Shown here piece by piece: positions 1-6,814 of a stretch of 64,000 nt of DNA. The translations under genes were made by a program, and so were the position numbers. Origin of the DNA: Bremia lactucae (lineage: Eukaryota > Oomycota > Peronosporomycetes > Peronosporales > Peronosporaceae). The notes under the pieces were generated by a model. It saw only the letters and a list, made by a program, of their open reading frames with translations, did no database searches and was not told where the DNA came from. How positions within the stretch are numbered: position 1 is the first letter of the stretch; every line of letters begins with the position of its first letter. The stretch spans positions 1,041,537 to 1,105,536 of the forward strand of contig NW_027152196.1 of assembly GCF_004359215.1 (NCBI RefSeq). Direction: 5' to 3'.

Positions 1-106
1 GGGGGGGTGGACTCGCAGGAGCAAAACCAATTCTGGCTCATGCTCATCACGCGTCGAAAATATCAACGACGCGAGTGATGTCAATGTCGAAGAAAACGAC
101 ATCGAA

Positions 107-214
107 AATGAGAGTGATCTCATGGCAGTACGCACTAAGCGTACTGAAAATGACAAAACAAATGAGAGTGATCTCATGGCAGTACGCACTAAGCGTACTG
201 AAAATGACAAAACA
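107..214 (+). repeat. Two exact tandem 54-bp units in the integrase linker
   Basis: Two identical 54-bp units lie head to tail at 107-160 and 161-214. They are in the pol frame (same frame as the integrase C-terminus at 407) and each encodes 18 residues beginning NESDLMAVR. Each unit contains two small hairpins: ATGAGA with TCTCAT, and AGTACGC with GCGTACT. The homologous linker in other copies is rich in Asn and Asp (27794-28060 and 37717-37989). Confidence 0.9.
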
Positions 215-229
215 AATGAGTTAGCAGAA

Positions 230-880
230 GAGTTTCTGCTAACTCGAGAATCAGTTATCCGTTTCGTTCAAGATTCCATTGCTAACGCAGTGGACCGATA
301 GATACGGCATGCTGACAAACATGAAAGAGCAAATGTTCATTCATTTAAAGTTAATGATCTAGTGCTACTCTCTACGGTAAACTTTCCTATGTGATTAGTC
401 ACTAATGTGGGTAGCAGTAAACTACTACCTAAGTTCGTTGGGCCTTTCTGTGTACTGCATCGCAGAGGCAATGCGTACACAATAGAATTGCCACAAAGGA
501 TGCGAACGCATCCTACGTTTTACGTTGATCGGCTCCGCCCGTACAATCAGTACGCGGCTTCTTCCGAGGACGGATTTGACCACCCTTATCAAGACCCCCT
601 GAACGATTCTTGTGATCGTGAACCAGGTTCTCATGTTGAACCTGAAGTTTCTCATGCCGGTTCCAAATTCCTCGAAACTACGATGAGCCGACGACAGCTC
701 ATCGCGAACAGCATGATACTTCCGTTCGTACTTCAACATGGATTACGCACTCTTCGAACGGTCTTCCAACCGCTCGATATGGTGAGCCAACGAGCGACGC
801 TTGCCGCGCTCGTGCTCAAGTCCCTCCTCCAAATCATGGAGGAAGAGATCAATTTTGTCGATCCTCGACATTAGATCCGA
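230..880 (+). pseudogene. Gypsy pol, integrase C-terminal domain (GyA-1)
   Basis: The open stretch 407-874 includes the motif PTFYVDRLRPY, typical of the integrase C-terminus just before the chromodomain of oomycete and fungal chromoviruses. Homologous text occurs at 49969-50100 and 15311-15420 in other elements. In-frame stops at 299-301 and near 391 separate it from the linker, so this is a decayed pol. The part after about residue 60 is not conserved and its reading frame is uncertain. Confidence 0.75.
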
Positions 881-927
881 CATACGGCTCGGATCTAATT
901 TTCCCTCCTCCACCACAACCATTGGTG

Positions 928-1140
928 GATTCCCACGGTGGTTAGCGTATCCTTGTGGAACGTATCCAGGACCACCGTGATGTGAAGAAGCAGCGAAAGA
1001 GTTATCTTGTTCGCTGGCGTGGTTATCCACCTTCACATGACAGATGGGAGTCTCGTTCCCAGCTGGTTGCTGACGTTGAGGGCCTCGTCCGTCAGTATGA
1101 CATGACCCATCCGATGGATCAGAAGGCCCATCGGAAATAA
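928..1140 (+). pseudogene. Chromodomain at the pol C-terminus (GyA-1)
   Basis: The translation contains SYLVRWRGYPPSHDRWE followed by GLVRQYD, the classic chromodomain core with its aromatic cage residues. In chromoviruses this domain follows integrase and is thought to direct integration by binding histone marks. It ends in a stop at 1138-1140. Upstream frame continuity with the integrase C-terminus is broken. The antisense open frame on the other strand overlaps it. Confidence 0.88.
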
Positions 1141-2201
1141 CGCGCCCCTGGCGCCTGTACATCGATTGCAAAACGTCAATCGCGTCACGCATCTCAATAG
1201 AGATGCGAGCCCTTCCCCAGGGCGAAGAAATAAATAGACATCCCCTTTTACCCTCTTCGAGTTGTCTACACAACACGGACAGGAATCAATCCACGTGAGG
1301 CATGGAAGCCCAGCCTCACGTGACAGCCGATGCAATTGATACTTTGCATTGGTTGGAGTTCTTTTAAAGCGATTCGCGTTAAGTTTTTGAAGCCAGGCTT
1401 CGCGCTCAATGTCTTTGACATTGCAAACGAACGCGCTCCAGGCTTGCATAAGCGAGACTTTATCTCGCTTATTATTGCCACTAAACCATCGATGCTTAAG
1501 AAAAGCATCGAGATAGAAATCTTCCCCAGCGCGAAAGTTCTTCGCGCTGGGATCAAGGCCATGTAGCTTTGTCACAATGAATAAGGGATGTTTATTGTGA
1601 GGAGTAGTTTCTCCAGACAAGCTATTGATAAACCGTTCTGGCAAAAGCCACGGCTTCTTTCAGGGGCGAGATGAGACATTTTACTGTCTTCACTCCCCTG
1701 AGTGGTACCCACTGAAGCAGGGTTACCGCAAGAACGTTTCTTACGATGGCTTACGCCATCGTCGTCACCTTGCACAGAAACACGTGCAGGTAACCGTATG
1801 GGAGATCGTACGGGCGATGAGGGATCATACTCATCGTCGGATCCAAATAGACTGGTTACTCGTCTATCAGAATGAGCCCTCTAATTCGAAGGCTCATAGT
1901 CAGCCGCCTGACGTATATCAGGCGACTGTTCCATTCTCCCCGAGTCAGCCATTTCATCCGACTCGCATTCGTAGTCGACCTCCAAAGAAGGGTCGTATTC
2001 ACGTGGTGAATCACCATGTGCACTCGCAACATCTAGTGTTGTGCGAGTGGAAGACACTACGGCAGACGTTCCGTCTGCCGCAAGAGATAGCAGTGCGGCA
2101 CCCGCGGCTGCACGAACCGCAGCCGAAGGCGCAGCGCTATCGTCACCCCGCATGAGTTGATTCTTCATGCAATGAAAATTTGAAATGATGGTTCTGACCA
2201 A
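1033..2201 (-). CDS. Conserved antisense ORF between chromodomain and 3' LTR (copy 1)
   Basis: On the strand opposite to pol, a frame starting at the ATG at 2201 runs toward the chromodomain. It has a Ala-rich start, an acidic stretch (EVDYECESDEM), one TAG near 1880, a Ser/Pro/Asp-rich part (FGSDDE), then after a frame change a 203-residue open frame (1644-1033) with LDPSAKNF, FLKHRWF, SLMQAWSAF, YQLHRLSREAG and SCPCC. A further frame (1276-743) continues with IEMRDAIDVLQSMYRR. The same protein is legible at 10346-10990 on the plus strand and at 51857-50660 on the minus strand, with mainly conservative changes. I do not recognise a domain. Antisense ORFs before the 3' LTR are known in some plant Gypsy lineages; no homology to those is claimed. 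The region is also hairpin-rich, which makes the two strands non-independent. Confidence 0.6.
1163..2125. repeat. Chain of short perfect hairpins through the antisense ORF
   Basis: Consecutive perfect inverted repeats with loops of 3-11 nt were read directly. Stems of 7 bp or more lie at 1188-1207 (8 bp), 1292-1322 (10), 1407-1423 (7), 1451-1469 (7), 1490-1510 (8), 1525-1551 (11, arm CCCAGCGCGAA), 1743-1762 (8), 1815-1836 (7), 1905-1924 (7), 2060-2080 (9, arm CGGCAGACG) and 2105-2125 (7). About half of one such stem would be expected by chance in this length at equal base composition. Shorter stems fill several of the gaps. Confidence 0.88.
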
Positions 2202-2275
2202 TCAACATCGTTTTAAAATTTAAGTGGTCATATAGCGACCACTCCATCCAATGGCAGTCAGAGTGATTGTCGTTT

Positions 2276-2288
2276 AAGGGAGGGGTGA
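2276..2288 (+). promoter_or_regulatory. Polypurine tract of GyA-1
   Basis: The run AAGGGAGGGGTGA sits directly before the LTR start, where the plus-strand primer of reverse transcription is expected. A matching GGGGAGGGTGA precedes the LTR at 9657, and AAGGGGGGA precedes the one at 51970. Confidence 0.75.
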
Positions 2289-2721
2289 TGTAACGGGGTG
2301 TATCGTCACATGAAATTTCCACTTAAAGGTTGTTAATTAATATTTTATCTAAAAGGTAGATAATATTTGGACGATGTTATTTTATATAGTAATATCCAGA
2401 ATAGACCATTTATACCTATTTATTCCGCAGACTAATCAAGTGTAGGAGTAATCAAAGAGAGAGTTATAGATAAGATAGAGATAAGAATTCATTTACATGT
2501 TTAGTATTAGATTATAATTAAGTTAGCACAAGCATAAAACAAGAGACACTTAATTATATTTAATACAGTTTTCATTTTACCCTCTTTAAGTCACTTGTCT
2601 TAAAGAGAAGTCTTCCTCTGCACGTACAGTGTACGTGAAAAAACGTAGGGCACCACTCGCAACTGAAGCAGTGCGAAGTGGACTTGTACTGAAACAGTAC
2701 TAGTCATAGTGCCCCGTTACA
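2289..2721 (+). repeat. LTR, family A (433 bp)
   Basis: The repeat begins TGTAACGGGG and ends GCCCCGTTACA, with TG...CA termini. It matches the solo LTR at 23364-23802 (opposite strand) closely, including the CACGTAC hairpin and the GTACTG/CAGTAC hairpin near the 3' end. The first 22 bp of the LTR form an imperfect inverted repeat of their own. Flanking 5-mers do not show a clear target duplication. Confidence 0.85.
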
Positions 2722-2732
2722 ACATAGAATAT

Positions 2733-3060
2733 TCGAAAAGCTTATCCATTAATAGATACAGGCCATTATATCATCTTGCTCCGCGGTCCAGTCAGCACTG
2801 GACGCGCGCACAGAGAGAGACAGATAAAACTTTAGTACATATTTTGAATTTGTAGATAATTAAGAGAGTAATAAATAGATAGAAGCAAAAAAACTTATTT
2901 ATATAAAATAAAGTTTACTTTTAACCCTCTCTTAAGCAAGTGTTTTAAAGAGAGTATTTCTCTGCACGTACTAGTGTACATGGAGTGACTATATAGCTTA
3001 CATGGAGTGACGTGATGCACCAGTCGCACTGAAGCAGTACAAGTACGCAATTTCCGTCAC
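2733..3060 (+). repeat. 5'-truncated family-A LTR
   Basis: The sequence resembles the 3' two thirds of the LTR at 9657-10046, sharing the CCAGTCAGCACTGG stretch, the GAGAGAGACAGAT run and the CTCTGCACGTAC segment. It lacks the TGTAAC start. It is followed directly by a primer binding site and gag, so it is the 5' LTR of GyA-2. Confidence 0.65.
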
Positions 3061-3063
3061 ACG

Positions 3064-3072
3064 TGGTATCAC
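3064..3072 (+). promoter_or_regulatory. Primer binding site of GyA-2
   Basis: TGGTATCAC follows the LTR remnant. TGGTATCA or TGGTAGCA is the start of the usual initiator-Met tRNA-complementary site, and similar TGGTAGC sequences follow the LTRs ending at 33465 and 53178. The tRNA identity is inferred from this short match. Confidence 0.55.
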
Positions 3073-3111
3073 TTTGTCGTCTGTCCAAGGATCACAGTTC
3101 TATCATCTAAT

Positions 3112-3432
3112 ATGGGCATGTCTGATGATATGAAAAATACGCATCACGTTTCGCGGAAAAGCTACTCCTTTCTAAGTGACATAGAAAGGAGTGCGGTCGA
3201 ACGAATGAGCTCGACCGTAGGGAATGATGCCATCCTGGCCATGCTGTCCGGCTTGGACAGAGATGCCCTACATATCGCCATCATCAAGTTCATACAACAT
3301 AAATTTGACGAGGCGAAGGAAAAGGTAGCCTTGCTTAATCAGCAAGGCTCTCAACAGGCAGAACTGTTGAGGTCACAACAGGTACAGACCCCTGTACCTG
3401 GGATGACGCACACGCGTCGCCCGGAACCATAA
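3112..3432 (+). pseudogene. Gag N-terminal fragment (GyA-2)
   Basis: A 106-residue frame starts at the first ATG after the primer binding site. The motif AMLSGLDRDALHIAI aligns with AMLSTLSRDEQHEAI, readable on the minus strand near 32150 in GyA-5, which places it as the gag N-terminal region. The frame stops at 3432, before the capsid-like and zinc-knuckle parts, and the protease follows within 160 bp, so the centre of gag is deleted. Five hairpins with stems of 7-11 bp lie in 3164-3400. Confidence 0.65.
3164..3400. repeat. Five consecutive perfect hairpins inside gag
   Basis: Stems were checked base by base: 3164-3192 (11 bp, loop 7, arm ACTCCTTTCTA), 3194-3217 (7 bp, loop 10), 3328-3348 (8 bp, loop 5, arm GCCTTGCT), 3350-3371 (8 bp, loop 6, arm CTCAACAG) and 3379-3400 (9 bp, loop 4, arm CAGGTACAG). 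Three of them follow one another with gaps of one and seven bases. Confidence 0.9.
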
Positions 3433-3590
3433 AGATATACCTCTCTTAGTATAGGGTAGTCGAAGAGGACTCTCTTTTAAGGTGACTTGTCGATTTAGAC
3501 GATGCCAGAAAGGCTCGTCAAATCGTCAACTGGTCGCGGGTCCGACGTTGTTGCAAAATCGCAACAATTAGGCGGACCTTAAAAAAACGG

Positions 3591-3809
3591 GTGGGGTCAC
3601 TCGGGGTGCAACGCCCTACTGATCTAGCAACCTCAAGAAAATTTACAAATTTCCTGACGAAAGTTGCTCCAGACACACAGTCATTATGTGTCTCTGCACC
3701 TGACGGTGAGGCATCCCTCATCACCTTGAAGTTAAAAGTGACTAATGATTTGTCACCTAGAGCCCTAGTAGACTGTGGGGCGTCGAATAACTTTATTCGT
3801 CGCCAGTAA
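3591..3809 (+). pseudogene. Retropepsin-like protease fragment (GyA-2)
   Basis: The frame ends with ALVDCGASNNFIRRQ, the aspartic protease active-site block of oomycete Gypsy elements (Asp-Cys-Gly-Ala in place of the usual Asp-Thr/Ser-Gly). The same block is at 30785-31045 (-) and about 34331 (+). A TAA follows shortly after, then the flap region (DVIFGLPWLQK near 3970) continues in broken frames. Confidence 0.75.
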
Positions 3810-3949
3810 CTAGAGGTCGTATGTTTAAATATGCTGAGCGCGGCATCCCTTTAACAAGGATGACGGTGCGATTGGATCGGTAACAGTCAGAAACCCATAG
3901 TAAGATATCACTACACGATAAAAGATTTACAGTACGATGATAATTTCAT

Positions 3950-4410
3950 TGTACTGGATTTGGATGACCAATTTGATGTCATCTTCGGTTTACCGTGGCT
4001 TCAGAAAGTATGAGCCAAGAATCAGCTGGTAGCATCGACCCGTAAAGACGCCTGCCACTTGTACATCAGATGGCCATCTGATGAACGTTTTGGAGCATCC
4101 ACAAGCGTGTGAGTGTACTACGAGTGAGTGTGATGGCCTCACTTGTGTTACGGTCGTTAGTACGACTGCACAAGATCACAGTGTGATGACTAATGACACT
4201 GTGGAGTCAGCTGCCGGCGGCTGGGCAAATGCACAGACAGCGCCGAAGGTCCACCACTCGGATAAGTTGAGTGGATTGAGACATGAATGTACGCCTAGCG
4301 GGCGACATTCAAGGAATATACCGGTTGTCCAAAAAAGTCAACACGATGATGCTAGGTCGAGGAGAGAGTCGACCATTGTGGACCCGACTGTGATAGTCGG
4401 AAGACGTTAA
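3950..4410 (+). pseudogene. Protease end and pro-RT linker (GyA-2)
   Basis: The block FGLPWL near 3985 is the protease C-terminus. It is followed by a Cys- and Ala-rich linker (GLTCVTVVSTTAQD, then NAQTAPKVHHSDKLSG) that is homologous to 30345-30704 (-) and 34599-34808 (+). The linker function is unknown. A stop at 4408-4410 ends the readable part. Confidence 0.6.
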
Positions 4411-4549
4411 GGGAATAAGTCCCCACGTACTTGAGGAGAAAGCTCCTCAAATAGTTAATGCTAGAGTGATTAGACTTCAGCATCACGAGAACTTAATCTC
4501 TCGGGATCCTAGGGATCCCAAGAAGAAATCGAGACATTTAATGTCTTGG

Positions 4550-4774
4550 TTAATGACGGATGAATAACGTTGCGAAGATCTGCGCCAGACGGCACAAACA
4601 GACGCCGATGAGCGTCGGCATCGGGCTCGCAGCATGAGCCGAGGGTTTGACCCGTTGGCAAGTTCGAATGTGCGAACGTATTTCCTTACCCAATTGTAAA
4701 AGGACGTGGCTATGTGACCTGTTCTGCAACGGATATTGCTTCTTCAAGCTTATCCATTTCCAAGCAGAACACAT
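4550..4774 (-). pseudogene. Integrase zinc-finger fragment, inverted
   Basis: Minus-strand translation gives IRTCQRVKPSAHAASP, which matches the CC half of the integrase HHCC zinc-binding domain at 14420-14510 (RTCETCQRAKPSAHAAAP) of the family-B element. It is therefore a family-B-like piece set on the opposite strand inside GyA-2. Confidence 0.6.
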
Positions 4775-4872
4775 TTTCCACTACTTTGCTCTAAGAACCC
4801 CTGTTCCCTTGAACTAGGATTCATTAAGCTTCAATTGCCTGTACGACTCCGCGTTTTGCTCGATACCTCGCC
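4775..4872 (+). repeat. Family-B LTR fragment
   Basis: A short stretch containing GAACTAGGATTCATTAAGCT and TGTACGACT resembles the central part of the family-B LTRs at 16588-17065 and 28445-28926. It directly abuts Copia sequence on its right. Confidence 0.5.
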
Positions 4873-5023
4873 GCTTACAGAACTTGGCCATTTCACCTGC
4901 TATGAAGACACCACTTCGTACCTCTGGCACCTTCGACTTGGACACATTAGACATGGTGTTCTAGACACCATCATCAAGAAGAACTATGGCATCGGCATTG
5001 ATCTTGGGGCCAACTGCGTTTAG
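4873..5023 (+). pseudogene. Copia GAG_pre-integrase fragment
   Basis: The translation YLWHLRLGHIRHGVLDTIIK has the WHxRLGH signature of the pre-integrase zinc-finger region in Copia polyproteins. Only about 50 codons remain, ending in a stop at 5023. The Copia pol at 6815-9414 lacks exactly this region, so the two could be parts of one broken element, though they lie on opposite strands. Confidence 0.7.
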
Positions 5024-5179
5024 TTGGGAACCTCTTGCCATTCTGCTGTGGAACTGTGGACGTCCGGAAAATGCTTCTGGTCCGGGTTCTCCTCTAAGGA
5101 GGCGCTTATACTCTTGATCTGTATGCGCCTCCGAAGTTAACTTCGGAGATAACTCAATTATTAACCCAATAACCTAAAT

Positions 5180-6082
5180 GGTCCTTGAGAGAGCTGTATT
5201 GTGACAAAATCATGCGTACTCGTCATCGCGGACGAATACGTGACCGATATTTGGTCAGCGGTAATTTTTGCAGAGAACGAACGGTTTCTCAGCGGCTCAT
5301 CGATGGACGAAAGTGTCCTCAACGTGAAGACTCGGATAGAGAGATATGCTACTCAACCCTGGAAGTCACATAAGACAAATCTTTTTTTACAAAATTTAGA
5401 TTGAATTCAAGGGTTTGTTTCCTGAAGTATCTCCATGCGAGTTGCCTAATGACAAAGGCATTCGACATGAGATGGAGCTCGAACCGGGCTAGAAGTACTG
5501 TGTCATGAAGCAGTGGCCACTGCCACGTAAACAAGTACTTGAGATCGATAAATTCTTTATTGATCGATTCAAAGCGGTCTATGCAAGGGAGTTATCTTTC
5601 TCTCCGACCTTCTGTGTGCGAAAGGCCACAGGAGGGTGGCCGACAGTGCACACATCAATAAACTGAATGCTGCACAGGTAAGGGCTCAAACTTTGATACC
5701 ACGAAAAGACGTAACCATAGATGGCATGTCTAAAAGCGCCATCTTTTCATCTATGGTTCTGATAGATGGATTTTATCAGACCCTTATGTGTGAACGAGAC
5801 ATCCCGTACACAGAAGTTAGCACTCCCAAGGGGATGATCTGGGAATGGCTAGTAATGCCACAAGGGCTAAGTATCGCCCCCTGCAACATTCAACGGATGC
5901 GTAACGGATCTGTTGAGACCGGTGCGAGAGGCACACCGAGTTATTTCGACGATATATTCGTCCATAGCCGGGCTATGGACGTAAAGACGGACGTGGAAGC
6001 TCATAAAACTCACGTTCGTCAAGGTTTTTACTTAAAAAAAGGTATATGCTTGCAGAGTTGTTACTTGTGGCCGAGACTGTAA
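5180..6082 (+). pseudogene. Reverse transcriptase (GyA-2)
   Basis: The pre-RT segment (5200-5400) leads into LPNDKGIRHEMELEPG, the conserved block before the fingers, then FFIDRFKAVYARELSFSPTF, GWPTVH, the palm block EWLVMPQGLS and the catalytic YFDDIFVHS at about 5942. The catalytic Asp pair is intact. A TAG lies after MELEPG, and the frame is lost after 6082 before the thumb. It polymerised cDNA in the ancestral element. Confidence 0.82.
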
Positions 6083-6312
6083 AACCGAAAGTAAGTATAT
6101 TAATTGAGTGTGTTATTTGTGAGTAAATTGATTCACGTCCGTTCATTCCTACAAAACGTTGCAGCCATCCGTTTCTCGCGACCATTAGCTTGTAACAGCG
6201 TTCCTTTACTTATCTTGTAAGTCACAACACAAAAACGGGAGTCGTCACTATCTGAAAAGATACCACTGATGAACCCCAAACATCAGTTCCCCAAAGGCTT
6301 AAACTTCACAAA
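6083..6312. other. No recognisable feature
   Basis: This AT-rich stretch after the truncated RT has no motif I can recognise. Confidence 0.5.
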
Positions 6313-6381
6313 ATTGGCGGGGCTCGAACCCACGACCTATTGGCTAATACTGCCACATCTTACCGACTGAGCTACAACGTG
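6313..6381 (-). pseudogene. tRNA-like sequence (degenerate tRNA or SINE head)
   Basis: On the minus strand, TAGCTCAGTCGGTAAGA resembles a pol III A box/D arm and GTGGGTTCGAGCCCCGC forms a T arm with five pairs and a standard TTCGAGC loop. The anticodon-like stem TGGC/GCCA encloses a seven-base loop lacking U33. The acceptor ends do not pair and the D stem is broken. I therefore read it as a tRNA pseudogene or tRNA-derived SINE. Confidence 0.55.
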
Positions 6382-6456
6382 AGGTGGTCCCACCCTGTGT
6401 GGTTAAGTATTGAGTTGGTGACCCAAAGGACACGGGTTCGATTCCCGCACCAACCA
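6382..6456 (+). pseudogene. Second tRNA-like sequence, opposite strand
   Basis: CGGGTTCGATTCCCG is a strong T arm/B box and is followed by CACCAACCAC, which could pair imperfectly with GGTGGT at the 5' side. The A-box region (GTGTGGTTAAGTATTGAG) is weak and the anticodon arm does not close with a seven-base loop. Two tRNA-like units in opposite orientation touch each other here. Confidence 0.5.
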
Positions 6457-6814
6457 CAAAAAATGAAACAAAACAGACTTTCCGATACCCATAGGACCCC
6501 GGGTATCGTTAAGCACAGATAAGCCCTCGGGCTAGAATATAAAATCAGAATTAAGAAATTGAAAAGAAAGATTAGATTAAAAAGGATGAGTTGTAGAATT
6601 TTTTTTTAGCCAAAGCCGAGTAGGTTTAGGTTGTGTTAACGATAAATATACAATCAACTTTCAACTGAGCTACAACGTGATTAGATCCTATCCTAACTCT
6701 TGCTCTACTTAAACCATACAGATTGCATACAAACATTCAATCAAACTATGCAAAGAAAGCTGTACATATGTAATTACAGAGTTGCAACATCACATTCAAT
6801 ACTCTTCCTTGATG
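6457..6814. other. Unassigned; possibly Copia 3' LTR
   Basis: No coding motif is visible. A second copy of CAACTGAGCTACAACGTG (the minus-strand A-box segment) lies at about 6663-6680. The position after the Copia RNase H end would suit a Copia 3' LTR, but no matching 5' LTR is in the window. Confidence 0.35.

Larger units (their letters stand above)
1..2721 (+). mobile_element. Ty3/Gypsy family A element GyA-1, 3' part with 3' LTR
   Basis: This is the 3' end of a Gypsy chromovirus whose 5' part lies left of the window. In order it has the variable linker after the integrase core, the integrase C-terminal domain, a chromodomain, a long antisense open frame, a polypurine tract and an LTR. Pol carries stops at 299-301 and near 391, so it is not functional here. 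The same order recurs in the element ending at 52415. Assignment to Gypsy rests on the chromodomain and on the LTR ends TGTAAC and GTTACA. Confidence 0.85.
2722..6082 (+). mobile_element. Ty3/Gypsy family A element GyA-2, rearranged
   Basis: A second family-A element begins about 12 bp after the GyA-1 LTR with a 5'-truncated LTR, a primer binding site, an N-terminal gag fragment, a protease fragment, a pro-RT linker and an RT. The middle is interrupted near 4550-5023 by pieces of other elements. It ends abruptly at about 6082 after the RT palm; RNase H, integrase and 3' LTR are absent. All pieces are on the plus strand except the integrase zinc-finger piece at 4550-4774. Confidence 0.7.

Noticed and set aside
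1625..2155. 176-residue plus-strand frame over the antisense ORF
   Set aside because: Conservation with other copies is weaker on this strand; openness is expected from the hairpin structure.
6313..6456. Functional tRNA genes
   Set aside because: Acceptor stems do not pair and the anticodon loops are non-standard.
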